Source of the DNA: DASTPP01 sp035762175
GTDB taxonomy: Bacteria > Myxococcota_A > Polyangia > Polyangiales > Polyangiaceae
Reading direction: 5' to 3'
Assembly: GCA_035762175.1 (NCBI GenBank)
Contig: DASTPP010000048.1
Coordinates: 1-64,000, forward strand
Length of the DNA stretch: 64,000 nt
Shown: piece after piece, positions 56,371 to 64,000 of the stretch
Numbering within the stretch: the first letter of the stretch is position 1
Layout of the letters: each line of letters opens with the position of its first letter
Notes under the pieces: generated by a model
What the model was told of the DNA's origin: nothing
Databases searched by the model: none
Seen by the model: only the letters and a program-made list of their open reading frames with translations
Translations under genes and position numbers: made by a program

Positions 56371-57177
56371 ATGCGAGTCCTCGGATGGATCTTCGTCATG
56401 CTCCTGCTCGCGGGGGCGGCCGCCGGCTCGTACTGGGCGAAGCTGCAGTACGACGCCCACATGGCCGCCTTCACCAACTACCAGAACGAGGCGCAGAGTC
56501 GTAGCAGCGAGCTGGCGCGCGTCAACGCCGAGCTGGCCCAAGACAAGCAGGCGCGCGCCGAGACCGAGAAGCTCGCCGAGGCGGTCAAGGCCGACCTGCA
56601 CGCCACGACCGCCGAGCTCGCCGAGCTGCGCCAGCAGCGGGCCGAGACCGAGCGGCGCCTCGCGGCCTTCCGGCAGGTGACGGCGCGGCTGCAGAAGATG
56701 ATCGACACCGGCAAGCTCAACGTGCTCATTCGCAACGGGCGCATGATCGTCAAGCTGCCGGCCGAGGTGCTCTTCCCCTCGGGCAAGGCCGAGCTCGCGC
56801 CGGCGGGCGAGGCGGCGCTCGCCGAGGTGGCGACGGTGCTCAAAGAATTCACCGACCGAAAGTGGATGATCGCCGGCCACACCGACAACCTCCCCGTCAA
56901 CGAGTCGGGCTACAAGAACAACCGCGATCTGTCGATGGCGCGCGCGTACACGGTCACCGAGTTCCTGGTCAAGTCGGGCATGAAGCCGGCCACGCTGGTG
57001 TCGGCCGGCTACGCCGAGTTCGACCCCGTCGCGTCGAACGCCAGCCCCGCCGGGCGCCGCGAGAACCGCCGCATCGAGATCGTGCTCCTGCCCAACATCG
57101 AAGAGCTGCCGCGCCTGCTCGACAAGGCCTCCGCCGTCGTCTCCGCCAGCGCGCCCACCGCCCCGCCGCCGAAGTGA
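56371..57177 (+). CDS. OmpA/MotB C-terminal domain protein
   Basis: Inner-membrane anchored peptidoglycan-binding protein of 268 residues. The ATG at 56371 is preceded by GGAG, very close. One transmembrane segment (WIFVMLLLAGAAAGSYWA, residues 6-23) is followed by a coiled coil (about 35-105, AELAQDKQARAETEKLAEAV and LRQQRAETERRLAAF). The OmpA-like domain runs from about 112 to 235, with the diagnostic IAGHTDNLPVNESGYKNNRDLSMARA and the C-terminal ASPAGRRENRRIEIVLLP. It resembles MotB-like or cell-envelope tethers that lack a motor partner; none is nearby. Distance and direction do not tie it to the CHAT genes. Confidence 0.9.
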   Translation: MRVLGWIFVMLLLAGAAAGSYWAKLQYDAHMAAFTNYQNEAQSRSSELARVNAELAQDKQARAETEKLAEAVKADLHATTAELAELRQQRAETERRLAAFRQVTARLQKMIDTGKLNVLIRNGRMIVKLPAEVLFPSGKAELAPAGEAALAEVATVLKEFTDRKWMIAGHTDNLPVNESGYKNNRDLSMARAYTVTEFLVKSGMKPATLVSAGYAEFDPVASNASPAGRRENRRIEIVLLPNIEELPRLLDKASAVVSASAPTAPPPK

Positions 57178-57408
57178 GCGGGCGCGCCCCCCGGCCGGCG
57201 CGGCGCCGAGGCGTTCGAATGTTTGTCCGCTCGGGCCACGGCGGGGCGTCCAAGCGGCGACGAGCGTCCCATGCAGACCGAATCGGCCGGCGCGCGCCGG
57301 AGCCCTCGAAAGCCACAATCTCTTCGGCGAGGCGTTCGCAAGCTACCGGCGGCGCCCGCCGGCCTTCGCGCGACGCGCGCGGGGCACGACGCGCGGCGAA
57401 GGTAGCCG

Positions 57409-58716
57409 ATGGCGCTGACGAACGGCGCGCCGACGCCCCAAGACCTCAAGATCGAGCTACGCCGGGCCGACGGGGGCTACGAGGCGGTCGTTCATTGGGC
57501 CGAGGGCCCGCCCACCACGAGCCGGCTCGAGCTGCCCGACGAGCTCTCGGAGGTCGACGAGGCTCTCGCCTCGGTGGGCCGGGGCAAGCGCAGGCGCCCC
57601 CGGCAGGCCGTCCAGGGCGGCTCGTTCGACCCGGTGCGCGAGCTGGGCGAGCGGCTCTTCGTTTCGCTGGTCGGGGGCGAGCTCGGCCCGCGTTATTACC
57701 GGGCCGTCACGCAGATCACGGCGGGCGGGGGGCAGCTTCGCCTCTTGCTCCTGATGGCCGACCCGGTGCTCGCCAACATCCCCTGGGAGCTCCTCTACGA
57801 TCCGAGGCGGCAGGACTTCGTCGCGCTCTCGGTCCGCACGCCGCTGGCCCGGCGGTGGTGCGCCGCCGACGGCGACGCCGGGGCGGCGGGGCCGATGCCG
57901 ACGCTCGAGGGGCCGCTGCGGCTGCTGGTGGTCGACGCGACGGGCGGCGCTTCGCCGGCGGGCCTCGAGATCGACGCCCTGTCGAAGGTCGCGGGCGACA
58001 CCTTGCAGATTGCGAACATCGTCCGAACGACGGACGCGCCGCGGGCGCTCGACGCGATCGCCGCAGGCACCGAGCCGCTCCTGTACTTCGTCAGCGCCGA
58101 GACGGAGGGCCCTCGCCGGGGCGACGGGCCGAGCCTGGGCTGCGGGGCGGCGGGCGCGCTGGCGGTCGACGATCTGTTCGGCGCCTTGCGGGCGCGGCAG
58201 GGCGCCGAACGGCCGCCGCTCCGCTTCGCCTTCTGGAGCGGGTGCGACACCCACGAGTTCGCCGCCCGGGCCGCGCCCGCGCTCGCCGCCTCGGCCGGCG
58301 TGCGCGACGCGCTCACCGGTGACGCCGCCGGCGCCTTCGTCAACGGCCTCTACCGCGCCATCGCCGAGGGGCGATCGCTGAGGGGGGCCTTCACCGAGGC
58401 GCGGCGGCGCGTCGACCGCGAGCTGCCGGGAAACCGCGAGTGGGCGCTGCCCGTGCTCTACGCGCAGCGCGCGGCCGGGCTCGGGGCGCGCGCCCAGAAG
58501 TCGGCGCAGGTGCTCGCGACCGGCCTCGGGCCCGAGAGCTACCGCGTGCGGCTCGCGCAGGCGCGGCTCGAGATGCACCGGCGCAACGCCGAGGCCTTGC
58601 GGCGGGCCCTCGACGAGGCGAAGCCCGAGCGGCCCGGCCACCTCGTCGAACAAGCGCGCGAGGCCGACCGCTTGGCCCGAGAGGCGGAACGGCAGCTCGA
58701 GGAGGCGCAGGCGTGA
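57409..58716 (+). CDS. Degenerate CHAT-domain protein
   Basis: CHAT-like (caspase HetF-associated) protein of 435 residues, first in a coupled pair. The fold is clear: DPVLANIPWELLYDPRR near residues 118-133 matches the conserved PWELL segment. Yet the catalytic His is missing: the strand that should end HxxGH reads LLYFVSAETEG (224-234). The Cys is kept (FWSGCDTHEF, Cys279) and PVLYAQR closes the domain. It is probably a non-catalytic regulator or substrate. Residues 380-434 look like a coiled coil. It overlaps the intact CHAT gene by four bases (GTGA) with a strong GGAGG ahead of that GTG, so the two likely form a complex. Confidence 0.88.
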   Translation: MALTNGAPTPQDLKIELRRADGGYEAVVHWAEGPPTTSRLELPDELSEVDEALASVGRGKRRRPRQAVQGGSFDPVRELGERLFVSLVGGELGPRYYRAVTQITAGGGQLRLLLLMADPVLANIPWELLYDPRRQDFVALSVRTPLARRWCAADGDAGAAGPMPTLEGPLRLLVVDATGGASPAGLEIDALSKVAGDTLQIANIVRTTDAPRALDAIAAGTEPLLYFVSAETEGPRRGDGPSLGCGAAGALAVDDLFGALRARQGAERPPLRFAFWSGCDTHEFAARAAPALAASAGVRDALTGDAAGAFVNGLYRAIAEGRSLRGAFTEARRRVDRELPGNREWALPVLYAQRAAGLGARAQKSAQVLATGLGPESYRVRLAQARLEMHRRNAEALRRALDEAKPERPGHLVEQAREADRLAREAERQLEEAQA

Positions 58717-60509
58717 ACCGCGCCGCGCCGGACGCGCGCCCCCGCTACCTGCTGCCGGGTGAAGAGAACTTCCAGCGGCTGTTGCGGGCGGCGCTCGAGC
58801 TGCAGGCGAAGGGCGACGAGCTCGAGGCGCTCTGGGACACCGCGGCGCCCCTGCGGGGCAGCGCCCTCGTGGTGGCGGCGGGTGAACTTTGGCTGCTCGG
58901 AGAGCTGCGCAAGCTCCACCAGGGCGGCCGTGACCTGCTTTCGGCCATGGGCGAGAGCAAGAATGATTCGGGCCCCCACCTCGCCAAGCTCGAGGCCAAG
59001 CTCGCCGCGGCCGAGTGGGCCCTGCTCCCCGAGCTGCGCGAGCTGATCGAAGCGAAGGCGAGGCTCCACGCCGAGCTCGTCGGCGCCTACGAGCAGCGCC
59101 TCGCCGACTCGGCCGCGGCGCTCGGCGCGCTGAAGGAGGCGGTCGCCGAGGCGGCCCGGGTGATGGCGCCGCTCGAGAGCGAGGCGAAGCGGCTGCGCGA
59201 GCTCGAAGATCTGCAGCGCCGCGCCGAGCGCGCGCTGCGCGACAAGCAGTACGGCGACCTGCCGGGGCCCGTCGCCAAGCTCTCGGCCTACCGCGAGAAG
59301 GACCACGGCGACGCGCTCGCGGGCGTGCGGCAGAAGCAGGCCGACGCGGCCGCGATCTGCCGCCAGGCGGACCTCTTGTTTCTGCGCTCGCCGCGCGACG
59401 ACCGGGGCCGCTACGATTACACCGTCCTCTTGCGCACGCCGAGCGAGCCGGGCACGCAGGGCGTGAACGTGCAGGCCTCGACGACGCTCGTCGAGCAAGA
59501 TAGGCGCGAGATTCTCGAGGCGGTCAAGGGCTTCACCGGGCAGCTCCGCGACGCGTTCGCGCGCGACCTCGGCGCCCCGCCCCGCGAGGCGCCCGGGGGC
59601 CCCGACGTCGCGCCGACGCTGCAAGACATCGGCGAGCTGATGTACCGGCTCTTCATGCCCGAAGAGATGCAGCGCTACGTCGACGAGACCCACTGCTCGC
59701 TCACGGTCACGACGAACGATCTCGAGCTGCCGTGGGAGCTCATGTTCCAGCGCGACGCGGCGAGCGGCGCCGGGCGCGAAGACGGGTTCCTGTGCCTCCG
59801 GCGCCCGGTCGCGCGCCTGCCGATGGGCCACGCCTTCCCCCGGCGCGACCGCGGCCTGCCCGCGCGGCGCGGGCGCCTTCGCTTCTTGCTCATTCATTCC
59901 GACCCGCGCGGCGATCTGCCGGGGGCCGGGCGCGAGATCGCGGCCATCCGCGGCGATTTGACCCGAGATTGGGGCGAGCGCATCGAGGTCAAGGTGCTCG
60001 GGGCGGGCGAGGTCAACGGCCGGCAGATTAACCGCATCTTGCGCGGGGGCGAGTTCGACGTCATTCACTACGCGGGCCACGCGTACGCCGACGACGACCA
60101 GGGCGACCTCGGCGGCCTCTTGCTCGAGGGCGGCGAGGTCTTCTTCGCCCAGAAGGTGCGCCGCCTGCTCGAGGGGCGGCCGCTGGTCTTCCTGAACGCC
60201 TGCCAGTCCGGCGCCCCCGGCGGCGCCCCGGCCGAGGGCGGGCCGGGCGCGTACGCGCGGGCCGAGGGGCTCGCCTCGGCGTTCATCTACGGCGGCGCCG
60301 TCGCGTGCATCGGCTCGCTCTGGCCGATCTCCGACGCGCCCGCGGCGTCCTTCGCCACCGCCTTCTACCGGCACGTGCTCGAGGGCAACGTCATCGGCGA
60401 GGCGATGCGGCTGGCGCGCTGCGACCTGCGCCGCCAGCACAAAGACGACCCGACCTGGGCGGCGTTCGTGCTCTACGGCAACCCGACCTACCGCCACGCC
60501 CTGAGCTGA
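58713..60509 (+). CDS. CHAT-domain protease
   Basis: Predicted cysteine protease of the CHAT (caspase-like) clan, 598 residues. The first 220 residues are helical and rich in coiled coil (LAKLEAKLAAAEWALLPELR, RLRELEDLQRRAERALRD), followed by an uncharacterised linker domain and, from about 325, the CHAT domain: ELPWELMFQRD, the catalytic His in VIHYAGHA (His456), and the nucleophile in VFLNACQSG (Cys497), then ACIGSLWPISDAPAASFA and the C-terminal FVLYGNPTYR. All catalytic elements are present. The GTG at 58713 overlaps the degenerate CHAT stop and follows GGAGG. CHAT proteases often act in anti-phage or cell-death pathways. Confidence 0.92.
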   Translation: MNRAAPDARPRYLLPGEENFQRLLRAALELQAKGDELEALWDTAAPLRGSALVVAAGELWLLGELRKLHQGGRDLLSAMGESKNDSGPHLAKLEAKLAAAEWALLPELRELIEAKARLHAELVGAYEQRLADSAAALGALKEAVAEAARVMAPLESEAKRLRELEDLQRRAERALRDKQYGDLPGPVAKLSAYREKDHGDALAGVRQKQADAAAICRQADLLFLRSPRDDRGRYDYTVLLRTPSEPGTQGVNVQASTTLVEQDRREILEAVKGFTGQLRDAFARDLGAPPREAPGGPDVAPTLQDIGELMYRLFMPEEMQRYVDETHCSLTVTTNDLELPWELMFQRDAASGAGREDGFLCLRRPVARLPMGHAFPRRDRGLPARRGRLRFLLIHSDPRGDLPGAGREIAAIRGDLTRDWGERIEVKVLGAGEVNGRQINRILRGGEFDVIHYAGHAYADDDQGDLGGLLLEGGEVFFAQKVRRLLEGRPLVFLNACQSGAPGGAPAEGGPGAYARAEGLASAFIYGGAVACIGSLWPISDAPAASFATAFYRHVLEGNVIGEAMRLARCDLRRQHKDDPTWAAFVLYGNPTYRHALS

Positions 60510-60716
60510 AGGCCGCGCGCGGACGATTTCTGTCGTCCGCCGCCGCACCCGGGCGTCTCACCGTTCGGACGCGTCACGGCGCACGCGGCCCGCGAGCTTC
60601 GGGCCGCCTTGCCACCGCAAGAGCCTCACGAAGGCGCCGACCGGCACGAACTTCACGCGCGCGCCCGGCCCGCACGGCGCGGGCCCGCGCCCCGCCCCCG
60701 GGGGTTTCACGCCACC

Positions 60717-61880
60717 ATGACCGAGAGCACCGAAGATCAACGCGAGGGCGCGGCCGAAGGCGAGCTCGAGCCCGAAGACACGGGCGACGACGCGGGCCCG
60801 ACCAAGCCCTGGGACCCTTCGCAAATTCGCGTCAACACGAAGACGTTCTCGCTGCGGCAGATCGCCGACGAGATCGGCGACGGCACCGTCGACCTCGCGC
60901 CCGACTTTCAGCGCGGCTACGTCTGGAAGGAGCTACAGAAGACCCGGCTCGTCGAGTCGATTCTGCTCGGCATACCCCTGCCGGCCTTCTACTTCAACGC
61001 GAGCCGCGACAACACCTACCAGGTCATCGACGGGGTGCAGCGGCTCTCGACCGTGCGCGACTACGCCGAGGGCAAGTTCTCGCTCAGCGAGCACCTCGAG
61101 TACCTGAAGGGCGAGCTCAAGGGCAAGGCCTTCGCCCAGCTCGACGCGCCGCTCAAGCGCCGCTTTCACCAGACGCAGATCGTCGTGCACGTCATCGAGG
61201 CGACGAGCCCCTCGCGCCTGAAGTTCGACATCTTCAAGCGCATCAACACCGGCGGCAGCCCGCTCACCTCGCAAGAGATTCGCCACTGTATGGGCCGCAA
61301 GCGCTCGCGCGACGTGCTGCAGCGGCTGACCGCCATGCCCTCGTTCCGCGAGGCGACGCGGCTGAGCCCCGCCGCGACCCGCCGCATGGCCGACCGCGAG
61401 CTCGTGCTGCGCTTCATCGCCTTCCGCCGCCTCTTCGCCGAGGGCCCGGCGGGGCTCGCGCGCTACGCCAAGTTCGACACCCTCGACGGCTTCCTGCTCG
61501 ACGCGACCGAGGCCCTCGACGACCCGGCGAAGACCACCGACGCCGACCTCGAGGCGCTCGCCGCCGCCTTCGACCGCGCGATGAAGAACGCCCTCGTCAT
61601 CTTCGGCAAGCACGCCTTCCGCAAGTGGCCCCTGCACGCCGCGGGCGTCGGCCACTTCAACCGGCCCCTCTTCGAGAGCTGGTCGGTCGCCCTCGCCGAC
61701 CTGCCCGAGGCCGACGCGCGGGCCAAGCAGGACGAAATCAGGAGCGCCACCCGCAAGGAGATGACCCACAACCGGGCCTACCTCGACGCGCTCACCGCGG
61801 GCACCGGCAAGCTCGATCAGGTGCGGCGCCGCTTCGAGACCGCCGACCACGTCGTCCGCACCGCGGCCCCGAAGCCATGA
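60717..61880 (+). CDS. DUF262 (GmrSD/ParB-like) domain protein
   Basis: DUF262 protein of 387 residues, coupled to the ATPase that follows. After an acidic disordered start, FSLRQIADEIGDG leads to PDFQRGYVW at 62-70 and the family centre YQVIDGVQRLST (101-112), equivalent to the DGQQR motif of GmrSD and ParB-like DUF262 domains; here the second residue of QQ is Val, a variation that may affect nuclease activity. FDIFKRINTGGSPLTSQEIRH is the second DUF262 hallmark. There is no HNH (DUF1524) domain after it, unlike type IV restriction enzymes. The ATG at 60717 is favoured over a much longer Arg/Pro frame. It is 207 bases from the CHAT gene. Probably part of a defence system. Confidence 0.85.
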   Translation: MTESTEDQREGAAEGELEPEDTGDDAGPTKPWDPSQIRVNTKTFSLRQIADEIGDGTVDLAPDFQRGYVWKELQKTRLVESILLGIPLPAFYFNASRDNTYQVIDGVQRLSTVRDYAEGKFSLSEHLEYLKGELKGKAFAQLDAPLKRRFHQTQIVVHVIEATSPSRLKFDIFKRINTGGSPLTSQEIRHCMGRKRSRDVLQRLTAMPSFREATRLSPAATRRMADRELVLRFIAFRRLFAEGPAGLARYAKFDTLDGFLLDATEALDDPAKTTDADLEALAAAFDRAMKNALVIFGKHAFRKWPLHAAGVGHFNRPLFESWSVALADLPEADARAKQDEIRSATRKEMTHNRAYLDALTAGTGKLDQVRRRFETADHVVRTAAPKP

Positions 61881-63010
61881 TCTCTACCTTCCGCATCGAG
61901 CGCTTCAAGCGCTACCTCAAGAAGGAGCTGCCGCTGCGCGAGCTCACCGTGCTCGCCGGCGCCAACAGCGCGGGCAAGAGCGCGCTCCTGCAGTGCCTGC
62001 TGCTGTTCCGGCAGGCGAGCGTGGCGGGGGGGCGCTCCGACTGGGTCGAGCTCAACGGCCCCTTCGGCCTCTCGCTGGGCGAAGCGCGCGACGTGGTGCA
62101 CGCCGAGGCCGACCTGGAGCGCGAGGGCGTGGCGCTGGCCGTCATCGACGCCAAGGGCACGCGCTACGGCATCACGTTCCGCGCGGCCCGCGACCCGCGC
62201 AGCCGCCGGCTCATCATCGAGTCGCAGCCCGGCCGCTTCCCGCAGTCGCTCGCCGGCAACCAGCGCAGCTTCGTCTACCTCGGCGCCGACCGCCTGGGCC
62301 CGCGCGACGTGTTCGAGGCCGTCTCGCTCGACCACGACGATCTGAACGTCGGGCCGCGCGGCGAGGCCGTGGCGCAGGTGCTCTCGCAGCTCGACTCGAG
62401 CGTCGTGCGCGAGGCCCTCGTGCACCCCGAGACCGAGGCGCGGGGCGCGCGGCAGACCCTGCCGGCGCAGGCCGAGCTCTGGCTGTCCGACATCGTCGCG
62501 CCGATGCGGCTCGACGCCCGCTGGATCGACGGCACCAACGTCATCACGCTGCGCTTCCGCCGGCCCGGCTTCCGCAGCGAGTGGGAGCGCCCCTCGAACG
62601 TCGGCTTCGGCGTCAGCTACGCCCTGCCCATCATCGTCGGCGGCCTGTCGGTCGGCCAGGGCGGCATGCTGCTCGTCGAGAACCCCGAGGCGCACCTGCA
62701 CCCGCGCGGCCAGAGCAACATCGGCGCCTTCCTCGCGCGCGTCGCGGCGAGCGGCGTGCAGGTGGTCCTCGAGACGCACAGCGACCACGTCTTGAACGGC
62801 ATCCGGCGCGCCGTCGCCGCCGAGTGCGTGCTCGGGCCGGGCCAGGCCGTGCTGCACTTCTTCGACGCCGAGGGCGACGGCGGCGAGCCGACGATCGAGC
62901 GCGTCGAGATCCGGCCCGACGGCGAGCTGTCGGCCCGGCCGGAGCGCTTCTTCGAACACGAGCCGGGCGGCCTCGGCGCGCCCGCCCGCGCCCGCGAGGG
63001 CCGCTCGTGA
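61877..63010 (+). CDS. AAA family ATPase, DUF3696 type
   Basis: P-loop ATPase of 377 residues from the DUF3696/OLD-like group. Walker A GANSAGKSALLQ at 28-39; the LENPEAHLHPRGQ-like segment is seen as LLVENPEAHLHPRGQSNIG near residue 270, the ABC-type signature plus Walker B; and VLETHSDHVLNGIRRAV is the switch/H-loop. The remainder is beta/alpha filler typical of the group. The ATG at 61877 overlaps the DUF262 stop (ATGA), so the two are translated together. DUF3696 ATPases commonly pair with DUF262 proteins. It may sense DNA or nucleotide and gate the DUF262 partner. Confidence 0.9.
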   Translation: MISTFRIERFKRYLKKELPLRELTVLAGANSAGKSALLQCLLLFRQASVAGGRSDWVELNGPFGLSLGEARDVVHAEADLEREGVALAVIDAKGTRYGITFRAARDPRSRRLIIESQPGRFPQSLAGNQRSFVYLGADRLGPRDVFEAVSLDHDDLNVGPRGEAVAQVLSQLDSSVVREALVHPETEARGARQTLPAQAELWLSDIVAPMRLDARWIDGTNVITLRFRRPGFRSEWERPSNVGFGVSYALPIIVGGLSVGQGGMLLVENPEAHLHPRGQSNIGAFLARVAASGVQVVLETHSDHVLNGIRRAVAAECVLGPGQAVLHFFDAEGDGGEPTIERVEIRPDGELSARPERFFEHEPGGLGAPARAREGRS

Positions 63011-63102
63011 TCGCCCGAGTCGCCCCGAGGTCGGCGGCGAAGCGGCCCCCCGGCGCCGCGAGTTGCGACCTCCGTTTTGGCCTTCCACCCGAGGGGTTTA
63101 GC

Positions 63103-64000
63103 GTGAGCGCACCCGACACGAGAGAGCTCGAACAAGTGCTCGTCAACACCGTCCGCCAGCTCGGCGAGGTCGCCGCCGGCGCCCTTCAGGCGAAGCTGCC
63201 CAAGCCCTTCCAGCGGCCGACGCACGAGCTCCTCGAGGCGCTCGGCCGGCTCGCCGACCGAGGAGAGATCTTCCGCCACCCCGCGGCGAAGACGAAGTTT
63301 CTCGCCTTCGACGCGCGCGCCGAGGTGCGCACGCTCCTCGTCGGGTCGCTCGGCCCGAAGGCGCTGACCGAGGCCGAGCTGAAGAAGCAGATCGCCAAGA
63401 AGGGCGCCGCCCTCGGGCTCGGCCGGGCGGGCGGGCCGCTCGTCGCCCAGGCCCTGCGCGCGCTCGTGCGCGAGGGCATCGCCTTCGTGCACCGCCGCCC
63501 CCCGCCCCCCGGCGCCCCGACCCGCCCGCCGCCGAAGACGCTGCGCTACGCGAGCGAGCCGCAAGGGCCGCTCGACCTTCGCCCCTACGTCCGCCCCGCC
63601 GCGCGCGAGCTGCGGGCGCTGGCGAAGCGCCTCGCCTCCTTCGGCGCGACGCCGGACGCGGCGCTGCGGGCGCTGGCAGCCGAGATGGGCGTCGCCCTGC
63701 CGCCGGCGCCCACCCCTACCGTCGCCAAGGCGGTGCGTCTCGACGCGGACGTGCAGCCCGTTGTCGTCGTGCGCCCGGTGGCACAACCGAACGGGCACGG
63801 CACCAACGGAGGGGGCAACGGGGTCGGCTCGAACGGCGACGGCGTGCAGAAGGGCGGCGATCGGCCGGTCGAGGCGCCGCAGGGCGATCGCGACACCCGG
63901 CTGCTGCGGGCGCTCGACGAGGTCGCGGCCCGAGAGCCCGTCGGCTCGTTGCTTCTGGTCGAGCGGGTGCGCGCGCGCGCGGGGCTCGACAAAGAAGAGT
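63103..64000 (+). CDS. Winged-helix-like protein, truncated by window edge
   Basis: Partial gene running off the right edge, at least 299 residues. The GTG at 63103 has AGGGG upstream at a proper distance and gives SAPDTRELEQVLVNTVRQLG. Two winged-helix-like units seem present: residues 10-70 (LLEALGRLADRGEIFRHP) and 75-130 (LTEAELKKQIAKKGAALGLG, RALVREGIAFVHRR). A Pro-rich stretch, a helix pair and a Gly/Asn-rich linker (NGHGTNGGGNGVGSNGDG) lead to the start of a third similar unit, RLLRALDEVAAREPVGS. It is 92 bases from the ATPase on the same strand, so it may be a DNA-binding member of the same system. No family name can be given. Confidence 0.7.
   Translation, partial: MSAPDTRELEQVLVNTVRQLGEVAAGALQAKLPKPFQRPTHELLEALGRLADRGEIFRHPAAKTKFLAFDARAEVRTLLVGSLGPKALTEAELKKQIAKKGAALGLGRAGGPLVAQALRALVREGIAFVHRRPPPPGAPTRPPPKTLRYASEPQGPLDLRPYVRPAARELRALAKRLASFGATPDAALRALAAEMGVALPPAPTPTVAKAVRLDADVQPVVVVRPVAQPNGHGTNGGGNGVGSNGDGVQKGGDRPVEAPQGDRDTRLLRALDEVAAREPVGSLLLVERVRARAGLDKEE

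Noticed and set aside
52678..57318. Minus-strand frame of 1546 codons
   Set aside because: Antisense to opcA, pgl, tkt and the OmpA-like gene, all with convincing motifs. Its composition is that of a GC shadow.

Overview
This is about 64 kb of very GC-rich chromosomal DNA (coding genes have third positions that are almost all G or C). The gene content points to a myxobacterium (Myxococcota, probably Polyangiales/Sorangiineae): three large Ser/Thr protein kinases, one fused to a sulfatase-modifying-factor (FGE) domain; an FHA-AAA+ sigma-54 type activator; many lipoproteins, several with Gly/Ala/Ser-rich linkers; and an OpcA-dependent glucose-6-phosphate dehydrogenase. The order-level placement is an inference. 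I see no insertion sequence, prophage, rRNA or CRISPR array; there is one tRNA, an initiator tRNA-fMet.

Layout. 1-7.5 kb: lipoproteins, an unusual putative metallopeptidase, an FHA sigma-54 activator, a 125-residue repeat protein, and long non-coding stretches filled with tandem repeats (two related 43-bp arrays in opposite orientation; a 44-bp array). 7.5-10.8 kb: a kinase with TPRs. 10.9-13.6 kb: a tight operon of an RNA ligase, a HAM1/ITPase-like fusion and an AbiEii-like nucleotidyltransferase, ending at a 121-bp element with perfect 34-bp inverted repeats. 13.7-18.8 kb: an operon of lipoprotein, kinase and TPR protein, then an outer-membrane barrel protein. 19.3-25.6 kb: glycyl-tRNA synthetase, PhoD-like phosphatase, lipoprotein and B12-type radical SAM protein. 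25.8-31 kb: an HTTM membrane pair, glgC, a cupin, a ribosome hibernation factor and an esterase-like lipoprotein. 31.1-35.9 kb: a CocE-like hydrolase, tRNA-fMet and the kinase-FGE fusion.

36.2-41.8 kb holds two complete MNIO (DUF692) RiPP-type clusters of the bufferin/Hvf kind. Each has a small Cys-rich precursor, an MNIO enzyme and a DUF2063 partner, and a YceI-like lipoprotein sits between them. The two precursors belong to different classes (HvfA-like and BufA2-like) and both carry lipobox-like signal peptides. 42-49 kb: RecQ, a small membrane protein, a Cys-rich lipoprotein, a 22-bp tandem repeat array, a DinB-like protein and a large esterase-like lipoprotein. 49-56.2 kb: a pentose-phosphate block with gnd divergent from zwf-opcA-pgl and then tkt, so the oxidative branch and transketolase are adjacent. 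56.4-64 kb: an OmpA/MotB-like protein, then a probable conflict/defence island in which a degenerate CHAT protein overlaps an intact CHAT protease, followed by an overlapping DUF262-DUF3696 ATPase pair and a winged-helix-like protein cut by the window edge.

The best candidates for undescribed biology are the RNA ligase/HAM1-fusion/nucleotidyltransferase operon, the paired CHAT genes next to DUF262/DUF3696, and the dual lipoprotein-type bufferin clusters.
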